Counted from the stretch's first letter, positions 15,468 to 25,324 are shown. The stretch is DNA of 64,000 nucleotides from Shewanella psychrotolerans (GCF_019457595.1 NZ_CP080419.1:1240001-1304000), one strand, 5' to 3'. The notes: generated by a model from the letters alone, not told the origin. Translations and numbers: made by a program.

Positions 15468-16484
15468 TCACCCCAAATCAAACACCAGTCCTAGCCGACC
15501 GCCGATCTCGGCATCTTGGTTAACCGCGCTCACTAGCCTGTTGATCAGCGGCTTAGTTTCATTTTTAAAGTAAACACCATCATATTTTTCAGGGTCACCA
15601 AGGCCTGCAGTGTTAGCGGGGATGATGCCAGACAAGCCAGGTGGGAAACGATGGGCGTTTAACACGTCTTGTGCCGACACGTTCTTGACGTTCATAAACT
15701 CGTCTTTACTTTCAAAATTACCCACGGGGATGATCTGTAGGCCTTTTTCTTTACCGTTGGGAATGTTCACAAACAACGAACGGAAATTACCCACGCCCTT
15801 AGAATCCTGAATTTTCTCTTTGATTTCGTCTTCAACATCGGGGTCAAGGTTCGGGTCGGTGGCGTACATAATAAAGCCCATATGAGCGCCGTTTAGGTAA
15901 TATTTACGTCTAAATTTGGTCGCGTCTTCATTGAGTAGCGCCGCTTGCAAACCGCCTAAGTAATCGGGGCATCCGTAAATTTGTTGCACCGGATCATATT
16001 GGCGCACCCATACCACATCTTTTGCTTTATAGCGCTTTAACTGGTTGTTACGCTCAAGTACCACAGCGCCGCCATCTTTACCCACACGGGTGCGATAACT
16101 GGGCAGCGGAAACAAGCGCACTACTTGTCTAAACCCATTGCGGATCTTAAGTAGTGCCACATCACCAAACTGCACCAAGTTTAAAAAGCTGGCGCCAATT
16201 TGCTCGGCTGTCATGCTGCCAGAGACAAAACGGCTAGTTGCCATATTGGCACGGCTTTGCACTATGCCGCCGTGCTGGGCGTTGCGGCGGGTGAGGTTGG
16301 CGAGTAGATGCCGATCGACAGGTGGCTCCCAATACTGATCATTGTCGTTGTAATACAGCGAGTCATAATCGGTTAGCCAGGTATCGGCGACAACGGGCTC
16401 GGCAGTTAGCCCAAAAGTGACGATGCTTTTTTTCTTCTCTTCTATCACATCGTCGTTGGCGGCGTCTAATGTTGCAGGGCCCAT
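15468..16484 (-). CDS. Phage portal protein (P2 gpQ family)
   Basis: This 338-residue portal vertex protein would form the dodecameric ring through which DNA enters the head. Family features are [68 protein letters not shown] and [20 protein letters not shown]. Length matches P2 Q. It is transcribed leftward and its start overlaps the end of the terminase gene by 19 bp, as in the P2 Q-P pair. The cassette pair lies just past its 3' end. Confidence 0.95.
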   Translation of the reverse strand: MGPATLDAANDDVIEEKKKSIVTFGLTAEPVVADTWLTDYDSLYYNDNDQYWEPPVDRHLLANLTRRNAQHGGIVQSRANMATSRFVSGSMTAEQIGASFLNLVQFGDVALLKIRNGFRQVVRLFPLPSYRTRVGKDGGAVVLERNNQLKRYKAKDVVWVRQYDPVQQIYGCPDYLGGLQAALLNEDATKFRRKYYLNGAHMGFIMYATDPNLDPDVEDEIKEKIQDSKGVGNFRSLFVNIPNGKEKGLQIIPVGNFESKDEFMNVKNVSAQDVLNAHRFPPGLSGIIPANTAGLGDPEKYDGVYFKNETKPLINRLVSAVNQDAEIGGRLGLVFDLG

Positions 16485-18274
16485 TGTGATTTCCTTTTGT
16501 GTGCAAAGTTGAGGGGTTCGTTAATGACTGCATGCGCGATAGCAAAAAACACATCTGCATGACCTGTGGTGTTGTCGCGGCTGGCTTTGAATGTAATAGC
16601 CCCGCCAGTGTCGGTAGTTGTGCGGCGTATCGATAAGCAGCTCATCGCAATGTCTTTGTGTGATGCGTCCCACTCAATGCGACCGCTTTCAATTACGTCA
16701 ATCATTTTGAGCACTAAGCGGGTTTTACTCGATACGCTGTAATGTATCGCCGTAGCCTCGCGAGGGAATAGCGTGCTGATTGAGTCAAACACCCCAGCGC
16801 CAATGCCCGTAGTATCAACGCCGATATAAGTCACGTTGTAACGCGCATAAATTTTTTGGATTTCGCTCACATGGTGCGCAAAGTTCATCCCGCGCCAATA
16901 GTGCTTTTCGAGTACGCGGAATTTCTCACCCTTCTTTTCACCTGGTGCAACCACCACTAATGTGGCGTTGTCGCGGGTACGTGATGGGTCATAACCAAGC
17001 CACACCTCACGGTTACCAAATGGGCGTTGATCTTTGGGTTTGTGATCTTGCCAGCGCGCCGCCTCGACCATACATTTTTCGAGGTCACTAAACTTAAATA
17101 TGCTGTCGGCATCATCGACAAAGATGCACATAAACAGGTTTTTAAAGTCATCGTCGTTGTATTCGTCGCGTAGCTCCTCGATGTCGAACAGCTCGCAACC
17201 ACCCGCAACGGCATCCTCAATGGTAACCACAAAGCGCCATTGTTTATCGGGGCACAAGCGGCCACCGTCGCGCATTTGGTCAAAGGTGGGGAATTCGACC
17301 TCTTCACGGTCGGGCTTGCCTTGTCGCCAGTGGTCGCCCGTCCAAAAGGTATAAGCGGGGTGCGCCTTGGTCGATGGGGTTGAAAAGTAGGTTTTGCGCC
17401 AGTTCTTGTGGGTTGCCATGGCCGAGGCCAGTTTATTGAGTACATCGAACTTGCCGATCCAGAAGTACTCATCAATATAAACATGGCCGTGGTAACTCTG
17501 TGCGGTTTTGCTATTGGTACTTAAAAACCGCAGTTCGGCATCACCGTGGGCGGTATGCAATACAATGGGGTTACCGGTTAACTCAATCTCAAAAAACTGC
17601 TGCGCAATTTGCACAATGTAAGTGCGGAATACCTCAGCTTGTGAGCGTGAAGCGGATAAGAATATTTGCGGATCGCCAGTGAGTACCGCTTGTTCAAACG
17701 CCTCACCAGCAAAGTAATAGGTCGCACCAATCTGCCGTGACTTAAGAATATTGCGAATGCGTTGGCCTAGGTTTTCGTGCATCACTTTTTGGTATTCAAA
17801 CAGTGACGCATACCAGGCTTTAAAATCATCCTCAGTTAAGTGGCTAACATCATTCTTGCGCTTGCGGCCTTTGCGCTTACTGGTGGGTGCGCCATCATTT
17901 TGCTGATCGCCGTTGCGACTGTTTTTACTGCCGCCTTTATTACTTTTGTCGCCTTTAGTATTAGCAGGGCCAAAGCTATGGCCTTCATTAATCACCCGCT
18001 GCTTTTTCAGCTTCACATGCTTTTCAATCAGCATGTCGAGCTCTTTTATCTGGTTGCCCGTTTTGTCGGCAACATCGGTCAATACCACAATGCGACGTGC
18101 TATCGCCTCGTCGACTTTTTCCTCGCGCAGCAAGTCACGCCAACAATATTTCTCTGCCCAAAAGTAGATCACGCGGGTGTTGGGTAAGTCCAACTCGCTG
18201 CGGATCTCGTCGGGGGTCCAGTGGCGTAAATACAGCCGTTTAGCGGCCTCGCGTATTTCGGGAGAATAAGCCAT
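16466..18274 (-). CDS. Terminase large subunit, ATPase (P2 gpP family)
   Basis: This 602-residue DNA packaging motor is complete. An N-terminal HTH segment ([19 protein letters not shown]) comes first. The ATPase follows, with a Walker A variant in [14 protein letters not shown] and a Walker B in [10 protein letters not shown]. The nuclease-like domain has Asp residues in [18 protein letters not shown] and [12 protein letters not shown]. The linker around residues 105-140 is Lys/Gly-rich and low in complexity. It is the first gene of the leftward portal operon, facing away from the scaffold gene. Confidence 0.95.
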   Translation of the reverse strand: MAYSPEIREAAKRLYLRHWTPDEIRSELDLPNTRVIYFWAEKYCWRDLLREEKVDEAIARRIVVLTDVADKTGNQIKELDMLIEKHVKLKKQRVINEGHSFGPANTKGDKSNKGGSKNSRNGDQQNDGAPTSKRKGRKRKNDVSHLTEDDFKAWYASLFEYQKVMHENLGQRIRNILKSRQIGATYYFAGEAFEQAVLTGDPQIFLSASRSQAEVFRTYIVQIAQQFFEIELTGNPIVLHTAHGDAELRFLSTNSKTAQSYHGHVYIDEYFWIGKFDVLNKLASAMATHKNWRKTYFSTPSTKAHPAYTFWTGDHWRQGKPDREEVEFPTFDQMRDGGRLCPDKQWRFVVTIEDAVAGGCELFDIEELRDEYNDDDFKNLFMCIFVDDADSIFKFSDLEKCMVEAARWQDHKPKDQRPFGNREVWLGYDPSRTRDNATLVVVAPGEKKGEKFRVLEKHYWRGMNFAHHVSEIQKIYARYNVTYIGVDTTGIGAGVFDSISTLFPREATAIHYSVSSKTRLVLKMIDVIESGRIEWDASHKDIAMSCLSIRRTTTDTGGAITFKASRDNTTGHADVFFAIAHAVINEPLNFAHKRKSQWALQH

Positions 18275-18475
18275 TGCTTGAGGTCAGTACCCACAATTAT
18301 TAAAAACTAAGGGCAGTGTATTCATTCGCTGCAAGCCTATAACGGACTTAAGTTCGGCCAATTTCGGATAACCCATAAAATCCGAATTCACCCTAATCAA
18401 ACCCAGTGCGAGAGCCATTTCATCTGGCTATGCTGCCTGCAATATCAATCAATAATGCGGCAAGTGGCTAACAAT
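18275..18475. promoter_or_regulatory. Divergent late promoter region
   Basis: This 201-bp gap separates the leftward terminase-portal operon from the rightward head and tail genes, where P2-like phages carry Ogr-dependent divergent late promoters. A near-perfect inverted repeat (AATTTCGGAT and ATCCGAATT, 18360-18388) lies in the middle and may be a protein-binding site. I could not identify -10 or Ogr boxes with confidence. Confidence 0.45.
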
Positions 18476-19378
18476 ATGAGCAAACAAACTGGATGGGTTA
18501 TCGCAGCAACCGAGGGCGCAACAGTCGACGGTCGCACTATCACCAAACAGTGGATTGAAGATATGGCCGAACAGTATTCAACAGATGAATACACCGCCAT
18601 GATCTGGCCTGAACACTTCCGCTCATCTTGGGGCCCGTTCGAGGGTAAAAACTGGGGAACAGTAGACGAAGTTAAAAAAGCCACAACAGGTGGCAAGCTG
18701 CGCCTATACGTCAAACTGACCGCTAACGATTACCTGCTAGACGCCAACAAAGACGGCCAAAAACTGTTTATGTCGATTGAGCCAAATATTGATTACAAAG
18801 GCACAGGCAAAGCGTACCTGCAGGGCATTGCCGTCACCGATTCGCCAGCCTCAACTGGCACTACTCGCCTTAAGTTTTCTGCTGGTGAAAACCAGCACGA
18901 CCACGAATACAGCCAACTAGAAGAGTTGCACCAAAGCGACTTCATTACCGAACAAGCAAAGCCAACGGATAAGGGTTTGTTTGCCCTGCTACGCGATTAC
19001 TTTACTCAGCCGACCGCGGCAACCAGCCCTACCGAGGAAGAACCCATGAACAAAGAGCAATTCGACGCCCTAATGGGCAAGTTTGACACTTTTGGCACCA
19101 AGCTAACGGAACTAGAAACCAAAGTTGAAACCTTTGGTAAAAAGCCAGAAGCCGACAAAAAAGACGACGTAAAAGTCGAATCGGACGCCGACAAGAAAGT
19201 CGACGATAAAGCAGCCACAGGTGTCACCGCTGAGCAATTCAGCGCGCTAACCGACACGCTTACTGGTTTGACTGAAAAGCTGGGCGCAATGGAAACCAAG
19301 TTCAATAAGTTAAGTGCAGAAGTAGACGACCAAGAGCCAGACCCAGCAGGCACGGGCGAAACAATCGATTTAGTGTAA
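18476..19378 (+). CDS. Capsid scaffold/protease (P2 gpO family)
   Basis: This 300-residue protein probably acts as internal scaffold and maturation protease. The protease part begins MSKQTGWVIAATEGATVDGR and includes IWPEHFRSSWGPF and AVTDSPASTGTTRLKF, which holds the likely catalytic Ser. The C-terminal half is Lys/Asp/Thr-rich and helical (LTELETKVETFGKK; LTGLTEKLGAMETKFNKL), as expected for a scaffold. The ATG at 18476 is preferred over one 21 bp upstream, because family members start at MSK. It begins the rightward late operon. Confidence 0.92.
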   Translation: MSKQTGWVIAATEGATVDGRTITKQWIEDMAEQYSTDEYTAMIWPEHFRSSWGPFEGKNWGTVDEVKKATTGGKLRLYVKLTANDYLLDANKDGQKLFMSIEPNIDYKGTGKAYLQGIAVTDSPASTGTTRLKFSAGENQHDHEYSQLEELHQSDFITEQAKPTDKGLFALLRDYFTQPTAATSPTEEEPMNKEQFDALMGKFDTFGTKLTELETKVETFGKKPEADKKDDVKVESDADKKVDDKAATGVTAEQFSALTDTLTGLTEKLGAMETKFNKLSAEVDDQEPDPAGTGETIDLV

Positions 19379-19440
19379 TGCCGCTTAAGCAGATGCATTA
19401 ACTGAGTTCTATCAATTTACGAATATAGCGAGATAACAGC

Positions 19441-20448
19441 ATGCAATTAAATCAAACCGCCCGCGGATTTTTAGCGAGATATAACACTGCTATGGCTACG
19501 GCCTACGGTGTAGAAGATGCAACTCAACAGTTTGCCGTCACTAATCCAATGGAGACAAAGCTGCGTGCTTCACTGCTTGAGTCGGTCGAGTTCCTTGGCA
19601 TGATCAGCACTATGCAAGTGGACCAGCTTAAAGGCCAGGTTGTTGATGTGGGTGGCTATGATATTGCGACGGGTCGCAAGGCAGGTGGTCGATTTACATC
19701 ACAGCAAGGTGTTGATGGTAATACCTACGAGCTAACCGAAACTGATTCATGTTCGGCGGTTACGTGGGCATTGCTGTCTGTTTGGGCTAACAGTGGTAGC
19801 CAAAACGAATTTATGAAGCTCATGAAGGACAACGCCACTCAGCGTTTTGCCCTCGATATGTTGCGTGTTGGCTTCAATGGTACTTCTGCTGCGGCAACGT
19901 CTGATCCTGATGCGAATCCACTAGGTCAGGACGTAAACAAAGGCTGGCATAAGTTGGTAACCGATAATGCGCCAGACCAAATCATGACTGATCCTATCTT
20001 CTTTGACCCAGCAGGTGCGGGTGACTACACCACGCTAGATGCCATCGTCACCGAGCTACGCAATACGCTCATTCATCCAAAGCTGCGTAATGATCCGCGT
20101 CTCGTGGTGCTAGTGGGTAGCGACCTAATCGCCGCCGCGCAAACTCACATGATGAACCTTGCAGACAAGCCAAGCGAGAAAGTGGCCGCACAGCAGATGG
20201 ATAAAACCATTGGTGGTTTACGTGCTTACACACCGCCGTTCTTTCCTGGTAAACGCATCGTGGTCACTATGCTGTCGAACCTGCACATCTACACTCAGCG
20301 CGGCACTATGCAGCGTAAGTCTGAAAACGTAGAAGACCGCAAGCAGTATGAAGACAAATACTGGCGTAACGAAGGCTATGCAATTGGTCAGTACCTTGCC
20401 TATGCCGCCGTTGATGAGAGTGCCATCACTATTGGTGCCAAGCCTTAA
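19441..20448 (+). CDS. Major capsid protein (P2 gpN family)
   Basis: This 335-residue major head protein starts MQLNQTARGFLARYNTAMA and includes ESVEFLGMISTMQVDQLKGQ, WHKLVTDNAPDQIM, RNDPRLVVLVGSDLIA and KRIVVTMLSNLHIYTQRGT, all typical of the P2 capsid family. In P2 the N terminus is cleaved by the gpO protease. It is followed by a strong hairpin, so capsid may be made in excess over downstream proteins. Confidence 0.95.
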   Translation: MQLNQTARGFLARYNTAMATAYGVEDATQQFAVTNPMETKLRASLLESVEFLGMISTMQVDQLKGQVVDVGGYDIATGRKAGGRFTSQQGVDGNTYELTETDSCSAVTWALLSVWANSGSQNEFMKLMKDNATQRFALDMLRVGFNGTSAAATSDPDANPLGQDVNKGWHKLVTDNAPDQIMTDPIFFDPAGAGDYTTLDAIVTELRNTLIHPKLRNDPRLVVLVGSDLIAAAQTHMMNLADKPSEKVAAQQMDKTIGGLRAYTPPFFPGKRIVVTMLSNLHIYTQRGTMQRKSENVEDRKQYEDKYWRNEGYAIGQYLAYAAVDESAITIGAKP

Positions 20449-20459
20449 GTAAAGCACTT

Positions 20460-20487
20460 ATAAGGCGCTCAATGCCGAGCGCCTTAT
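20460..20487 (+). terminator. Hairpin after the capsid gene
   Basis: ATAAGGCGCTC and GAGCGCCTTAT form a perfect 11-bp stem with a 6-base loop, 12 bp after the capsid stop. The following T-run is weak, so it may be a partial terminator or an mRNA-stabilising hairpin within the late operon. Confidence 0.6.
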
Positions 20488-20557
20488 TAACGCTCAAGTA
20501 GATGTTAACCGTAACCAACGACTCTAAATAATAAGTCATAAACCAAAGGATCACGCC

Positions 20558-21115
20558 ATGAGTGCTATCGCCAATTTTAAAAAGCGTCGTGAAGCGGCCA
20601 AAGCTAAACATGCTCACCAAGACACCGATGCTGATACGCCAGCGCCTGAGAATGAAGCGCTAGCGCTACTGGCCGCTTTACTGGGCTGCGAGCAATCAGA
20701 GGCGTTAGCAAAAGGCCGTGCAGCGGTTGAGCAAAAAGCCCGTTTTATTGAAGCGACAGTCACTTTTGATTCTGCATCTAGTGAAGATAAAACCATTACT
20801 TCAGAAGTCACCACCGACGAAGACGGCAATATCGACACCATCACCGAATTGCAAGAAACCGCCGACACGGTAGCCATCGCAGCAGACAACGCCAGCGAAG
20901 CGGCTTGCACCGTTACTGATGCCGCAGAAAAGCTAGAAAGCGCAACCAGCGACCTAAGCGACACATCAAGCGAGCTAGCCTACAGCGCCGAAGATATCAC
21001 CAGTGCAGCAGCTGATATCAAAGAAGCGGCAGAAGAGATAAAAAAGCCGTCGGCGGGGCAAAAATCCTCGCCTGGCGCGAAGAAAGGCAAGGCCAAAAAG
21101 AGCTCGAAAAAGTAA
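20558..21115 (+). CDS. Acidic helical protein fused to small terminase by -1 frameshift
   Basis: The frame gives 185 residues: a basic start (MSAIANFKKRREAAKAKHAH), then an acidic Ala/Thr/Ser/Glu-rich region (LQETADTVAIAADNASEAAC) that may be a long helix, and a basic tail. I recognise no family. It sits between capsid and small terminase genes, where P2 has none. At codons 162-163 the mRNA has A AAA AAG followed by a stable hairpin. Slipping back one base there would continue into the gpM frame, giving a fusion of about 416 residues. The 185-residue form would be the non-shifted product. Confidence 0.7.
   Translation: MSAIANFKKRREAAKAKHAHQDTDADTPAPENEALALLAALLGCEQSEALAKGRAAVEQKARFIEATVTFDSASSEDKTITSEVTTDEDGNIDTITELQETADTVAIAADNASEAACTVTDAAEKLESATSDLSDTSSELAYSAEDITSAAADIKEAAEEIKKPSAGQKSSPGAKKGKAKKSSKK
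21040..21072 (+). promoter_or_regulatory. Programmed -1 ribosomal frameshift signal
   Basis: The slippery heptamer A AAA AAG (21040-21046) is in the correct phase with the upstream frame (ATA AAA AAG CCG). Five bases later GGCGGGG (21052-21058) pairs with CCTCGCC (21066-21072), a 7-bp stem with one G-U pair and a 7-base loop. Heptamer, spacer and stem match the design of known bacterial -1 sites such as dnaX. Confidence 0.75.
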
Positions 21116-21807
21116 GACTAACGGGCGATGCCACTCACGCCCCAAGTCTGCATTTACAACTCATAGAGTTAGAGGCCGACTTAAAACGCCTCAAAGGCTT
21201 TGCAAGACGGGCCGACAAAGTCGCCCATAAGCGTGACGTGCTATTGCCTAAATGGCTACCCATCGTCACAGAGTATTTAGCGGCACTCAATGCCGATGAC
21301 AAAGGAAAGCAGCATGTTAATGACAACCCTATTTTTGCTTATTGCACTGTTTGGCTGTTTGACATTGGCGATCTTGACCAAGCCATCAGCCACGCATTCA
21401 AAGCTATCGAACTTGGGCAACCTATGGCGGGCAGCATTCGCCGCCAGTGGCCAGGGTTTATTGCTGACACTGTATTCGATTGGGCAACGCTGCAAGCAGA
21501 AAATGGCCACAGCATTGAGCCCTATTTTAGCCGTGTGTTTAAGCGCGTGGTTAACGATTGGAAACTGCCAGAGCCGGTTACCGCCAAGTTTTACAAGTTC
21601 GCGGGCTTGGCATTATTGCGCACCACTAATGGCGACGTTAAACCAACACAAGTGGGCGACATCGCCAGGTTACAACAGGCTGACGGCTTACTTGAAAAAG
21701 CGGCCTCTTTACACAGGCATGCGCAAGTTAAAACCGTTAGAAATCAGATTGAAATGCGGATTCGCGCACTAGAGGCCTATGGCTCACAAGAAAGCGGATC
21801 AAAGTAA
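21046..21807 (+). CDS. Terminase small subunit (P2 gpM family), no normal start codon
   Basis: This frame encodes the terminase endonuclease/small subunit that recognises cos DNA. Family features are LHLQLIELEADLKRLKGF, AHKRDVLLPKWLPIVTEYL, YCTVWLFDIGDLDQAISHAF and FYKFAGLALLRTTNGD. The conserved region begins near base 21145, but the frame has no ATG, GTG or TTG between its upstream stop (21013-21015) and a GTG at 21238. That GTG would remove the first conserved helices and has no ribosome site. The coordinates start where the -1 slip would enter. If translation really began at 21238, the product would be 189 residues and truncated. Confidence 0.8.
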   Translation, partial: AVGGAKILAWREERQGQKELEKVRLTGDATHAPSLHLQLIELEADLKRLKGFARRADKVAHKRDVLLPKWLPIVTEYLAALNADDKGKQHVNDNPIFAYCTVWLFDIGDLDQAISHAFKAIELGQPMAGSIRRQWPGFIADTVFDWATLQAENGHSIEPYFSRVFKRVVNDWKLPEPVTAKFYKFAGLALLRTTNGDVKPTQVGDIARLQQADGLLEKAASLHRHAQVKTVRNQIEMRIRALEAYGSQESGSK

Positions 21808-21913
21808 CGACTCCCAACCCTCCAGTGCGCTAGCCGAGTGTTTAACAGGTGACTGTTAATAACCACGTCGACGCTAACCGCACTGAACCCAATTAACGTG
21901 AAAGGCGAATGTG

Positions 21914-22375
21914 ATGAGTTTTGGATTTGAGGCAGCAGCACAAGCAAGCATCGCTATCGATACTGATAGCGGTTGGCCTGCGCTCTCAACTGGCGAGTTT
22001 CGCCAGCATCGCCGTATACCTGAAACTTTCGAAGAAGCGGTGATCGCTGACTCACTCAATCGCAGTGTTGCCGAAGTGCAGCAACAGCTAACCCAGTTCA
22101 TTATCTCCAATAGTGAAACTGACAAGGATGTCCCATTCGCCCTAGGTATTAACCTGGTTCCTGAATTCAGCGAGCAGCAAGTCAGCATTTATCGCGGGGC
22201 TGTTTATGCTCGTTCCCATGCCGATTTGCTGGGCTATTTTTCGGCTGTCGACCAAAAAGAGGCAGGCAACAACAAGGCGCAAGACCCAATGCAGCAAGAT
22301 GCCATTTTAGCGCAATCAACTCGGTCTATTCGGCTGTTACTCGGTCTTGGCCGCGCAGGGGTGCATTCGCTATGA
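21914..22375 (+). CDS. Head completion protein (P2 gpL family)
   Basis: This 153-residue protein of the P2 L family closes the filled head. Typical parts are SGWPALSTGEFRQHRRIPET, VIADSLNRSVAEVQQQLTQF, YRGAVYARSHADLLGYFSAV and the C-terminal SIRLLLGLGR. The ATG at 21914 is chosen over the adjacent GTG because of spacing to AGGCGA. Its stop overlaps the next start by 4 bp. Confidence 0.9.
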   Translation: MSFGFEAAAQASIAIDTDSGWPALSTGEFRQHRRIPETFEEAVIADSLNRSVAEVQQQLTQFIISNSETDKDVPFALGINLVPEFSEQQVSIYRGAVYARSHADLLGYFSAVDQKEAGNNKAQDPMQQDAILAQSTRSIRLLLGLGRAGVHSL

Positions 22376-22857
22376 CAACTAAAACGCAGCTGCAACAGCT
22401 AACCGAGTTCTTACTCGCTAGTCTTTCACCCATTGTTAAAGCTAACAATATCGACGCATGGCAAGAGCGTGGCACCTTGATCTTAAGCGGTGAAGACTTA
22501 GGCGCTAACAGCTACCAAGTCGCTAAATGGAAGCATAGCGCGGTGATTGCCATTGAAAAATTTCCCCACCGAAAAGTTAACCCCTACAGCCTACTGGCGA
22601 TGGTCGCCGCTTATCTGATCGATAGCGGTTGGTCGCGTGATGAACCCCAACTCGCCGATCCGCAAATTGATATCGACGAAGAGAGCGCAGACACCACCAC
22701 GGTATTGATTGAAGTTGAGCTGCTTGACGACATCGAGTTAGTGCCAGACGTGAACGGCCCTGTGCTATTTAACGGCGCAAGATACCGCGTAACTCAAGCC
22801 CCACTCTATATTGCTGAAACCGTCGACACGGTTGTCAGTGTTCAGGGGGATGCATGA
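22372..22857 (+). CDS. Tail completion protein (P2 gpR family)
   Basis: This 161-residue protein has the R-type pattern: a helical N terminus (LQQLTEFLLASLSPIVKANN), KWKHSAVIAIEKFPHRKVNP, LLAMVAAYLIDSGWSRDE and a strand-rich end (TVLIEVELLDDIELV). It probably caps the tail tube at the head side. It overlaps both neighbours by 4 bp in a tightly packed operon. Confidence 0.85.
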   Translation: MTTKTQLQQLTEFLLASLSPIVKANNIDAWQERGTLILSGEDLGANSYQVAKWKHSAVIAIEKFPHRKVNPYSLLAMVAAYLIDSGWSRDEPQLADPQIDIDEESADTTTVLIEVELLDDIELVPDVNGPVLFNGARYRVTQAPLYIAETVDTVVSVQGDA

Positions 22858-23513
22858 GCCTAGTTATCACCCCCAACAAAAAACAGGCGCTCAGCGTTAA
22901 GCATCAGCTGACATTTCTGGCGATGCCAAGCAACAAAAGGGTGCGCGTATTAAAAACGCTAGGCCGACACGAACGTACATTAGCACGTAAACGCATTCGC
23001 CAGCAGACAACGGTAGATGGCCACAAGTTTGCCACTAGGGCTGATGGTCGCAAGGCCAAGATGCTTAAACGCATGGGCCGCACACTTGAGCCTTATGTAA
23101 AAAGTGCCAACCGATTAGAGCTGAAACATAAAGCTGCCCAAACAGGGCGAATTGCGGCCTTGCACCAAGAGGGGGGCATAGAATCAATGAGTGCCAGCAG
23201 AATGGCCCGCATTCATGGAAAACCAGACTACAACGAGCCAGCGACGCGCAGCCAAGCCAAGGCATTAATTGCTAATGGCTATAAGACCAAAAAGGCCAAG
23301 GGCAAGGGTTATCGCCGCGCCACCATTAGCGAGATCACTACCAACCTAAGCCAAGGTAAAGCAGGTTTTATCTTAAAAGTGCTGCGCGATAAACCCAGTA
23401 AAACCCGTTGGCCAATCCCAGTTAAAGCGCGGCCATTTTTAGGCGACAGCACTGATAACGTGCAGCGCGAATTAGTAAAAATCATTGACGATATCAACAG
23501 CAAGCGAGGCTAA
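22854..23513 (+). CDS. Virion morphogenesis / tail completion protein (gpS-like)
   Basis: This 219-residue, very basic protein (RVRVLKTLGRHERTLARKRI; MLKRMGRTLEPYVKSANRLE) ends KARPFLGDSTDNVQRELVKI, typical of the phage virion morphogenesis family that pairs with gpR. It probably takes part in joining tail to head. It lies 2 bp before the sheath gene. Confidence 0.8.
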   Translation: MSLVITPNKKQALSVKHQLTFLAMPSNKRVRVLKTLGRHERTLARKRIRQQTTVDGHKFATRADGRKAKMLKRMGRTLEPYVKSANRLELKHKAAQTGRIAALHQEGGIESMSASRMARIHGKPDYNEPATRSQAKALIANGYKTKKAKGKGYRRATISEITTNLSQGKAGFILKVLRDKPSKTRWPIPVKARPFLGDSTDNVQRELVKIIDDINSKRG

Positions 23514-23515
23514 CC

Positions 23516-24619
23516 ATGGCACTAGGTAAAGTACAAGTTAACAATTTGAATTTGGGGCAAGGTGATATTAACGCCATCGAATGCCATTTCTTGTTTGTCG
23601 GTCGCGCAGGTGACGCAGAAGAAGAAAGCCAACTGTTTAGCGTTAATGCACAGACTGATCTTGAAGATGCATTTGCTGATAGCGCCCTGCGCAAGCAAGT
23701 GATCGCCGCGCAGCTAAATGCAGGGCCAAACTGGACTGCCGCCGTTTACCCGCTCGCCGATGGTGAAGATGAACTAGAAGCGATTGATCGCGCCAACGAA
23801 GTGCAGAGTTTTGAAACGGTCGTGTTTTGTGACGTCACAACCGCAGCAACAGAAATCAGTGCCAAGCACGATCACCTATTTAGCTTACAAGCCAAGTTAG
23901 GCCGCTTTGTATCGGGCTTAGTGGCGTTGCCCGGTATCGATGAAGCAACCCAAACATGGGCAGCGTATGAAGCGGCAAGCGTCGCATTAGTTGATGGTTT
24001 AGCCAATCACTTAATCGTACCCGTGCCGCAGCTGCACGCTAATAACGTGGGCGTTCTCGCTGGTCGCTTAGCGAATAAAGCGGTAAGTATTGCTGATAGC
24101 CCAATGCGTGTGGCAACTGGCAGCGTAATGGGGTTAGGCACTGCACCGGTTGATAGTGCAGAAAAACCGCTAGAACTGGCAACGCTTAACACCTTAGCGA
24201 AAGCGCGCTTAAGTGTGCCGCAGTGGTACCCCGATTTTGAAGGTATTTATTGGGGCGATGGTTCAACCCTAGACGCCGCTGGCGGTGACTATCAATACAT
24301 TGAAAACCTACGTGTTGTGCACAAAGCCAGCCGTGAAGTGCGCATTTTAGCAATTCACCGTATTGCTGACCGCCGCCTTAACTCGACGCCTAACAGCATT
24401 GAGCGAAACAAAGCTTACTTTATGAAGCCGCTGCGCAATATGAGCAAGAGCTACACCATTTTAGGTATTCAGTTCCCAGGTGATATCACACCGCCAAAAG
24501 ATGGCGACATCACCATAGTGTGGCCCACCAACAAGAGCGTGGTGATCTACATGGTGGTGCGCCCATATAACAGCCCTAAAGAAATCACCGTTAACATCAT
24601 GCTTGACCTAAGCAATTAA
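23516..24619 (+). CDS. Tail sheath protein (DUF2586, HP1-like)
   Basis: This 367-residue protein resembles the HP1/K139 sheath family (DUF2586): MALGKVQVNNLNLGQGDINA, FLFVGRAGDAEEE, QWYPDFEGIYWGDGSTL, YIENLRVVHKASREVRILAI and the C-terminal KEITVNIMLDLSN. It would form the contractile sheath. It differs from P2 FI and places the phage nearer to the HP1/K139/phiO18P group. Confidence 0.9.
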   Translation: MALGKVQVNNLNLGQGDINAIECHFLFVGRAGDAEEESQLFSVNAQTDLEDAFADSALRKQVIAAQLNAGPNWTAAVYPLADGEDELEAIDRANEVQSFETVVFCDVTTAATEISAKHDHLFSLQAKLGRFVSGLVALPGIDEATQTWAAYEAASVALVDGLANHLIVPVPQLHANNVGVLAGRLANKAVSIADSPMRVATGSVMGLGTAPVDSAEKPLELATLNTLAKARLSVPQWYPDFEGIYWGDGSTLDAAGGDYQYIENLRVVHKASREVRILAIHRIADRRLNSTPNSIERNKAYFMKPLRNMSKSYTILGIQFPGDITPPKDGDITIVWPTNKSVVIYMVVRPYNSPKEITVNIMLDLSN

Positions 24620-24649
24620 CTTAAGTCGCAATAATTAGGAGCCGCCAAC

Positions 24650-25099
24650 ATGCGCTTATCTGGAATGAATTTTAACGTCAACTTGGGTGACATCATGGTC
24701 CAAGTTGACACTGCAACACTAACTATTAGCGACAACAGCGCTGTATCGCAAACCAGCGGTGTGCCAGATGGCGCAGTCGACGGTGACGTATCAGCAAATG
24801 GCGAGCTTAATGTGAACGCCAGCAACTTTAAACTGATCAGCACCGAGGCAAAGAAAGCAGGCTCTTGGCGTGGCCTGCCAGTTTTCGACATTATGTTTTA
24901 CGGCAAAACATCGCAAGACGAGGTAAAAGTTGAAGCCTTTGGATGCCGCATTAAGTTGAGTGATATTTTGGATATCGACAAAAAAGGCGGCAGCGCCAGC
25001 ATGTTCAAAATCCCGTTTGATGTCACCAGCCCTGATTTTGTCCATATCGACGGTGTGCCATATCTGCGCCCTGACGAAATTGAACATATCGTGCAATAG
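24650..25099 (+). CDS. Tail tube protein (DUF2597, HP1-like)
   Basis: This 149-residue protein resembles the DUF2597 family: MRLSGMNFNVNLGDIMVQVD, TLTISDNSAVSQTSGVPDG, GELNVNASNFKLISTEAKKA and VDGVPYLRPDE-like end (HIDGVPYLRPDEIEHIVQ). It follows the sheath gene, the normal place of the tube protein. It would form the inner tube. Confidence 0.88.
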   Translation: MRLSGMNFNVNLGDIMVQVDTATLTISDNSAVSQTSGVPDGAVDGDVSANGELNVNASNFKLISTEAKKAGSWRGLPVFDIMFYGKTSQDEVKVEAFGCRIKLSDILDIDKKGGSASMFKIPFDVTSPDFVHIDGVPYLRPDEIEHIVQ

Positions 25100-25112
25100 G
25101 AAGTGATAGCGA

Positions 25113-25313
25113 ATGGATGACGCCGACAGAGCAGGCATTGAACAAGCACGGCTAGAAAATGCTTTTTTAGCCAAGCGAACCACGCTAACGCCGAGTCGGC
25201 CAAGCGCAACGGATTGCATTGATTGTGGCGACGAGATACCCGTAAAACGCCGCGAATACGTGCCAGGTGTTCAGCTATGCGTTGAGTGCCAAACGTTAAA
25301 AGAACGCCAGTAA
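25113..25313 (+). CDS. TraR/DksA-type zinc-finger protein
   Basis: This 66-residue protein has two Cys pairs (DCIDCGDEIP and LCVECQTL) in the TraR/DksA arrangement. An N-terminal helix starts MDDADRAGIEQARLENAF. Such short phage homologues can bind RNA polymerase in its secondary channel; whether this one does is unknown. It sits between tail tube and endolysin, as in other HP1-like phages. Confidence 0.88.
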   Translation: MDDADRAGIEQARLENAFLAKRTTLTPSRPSATDCIDCGDEIPVKRREYVPGVQLCVECQTLKERQ

Positions 25314-25324
25314 GAGAGGCAGTA

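Noticed and set aside
21238..21807. GTG at 21238 as the true start of the small terminase
   Set aside because: It has no ribosome site and would remove conserved N-terminal helices that are encoded in the same open frame upstream.
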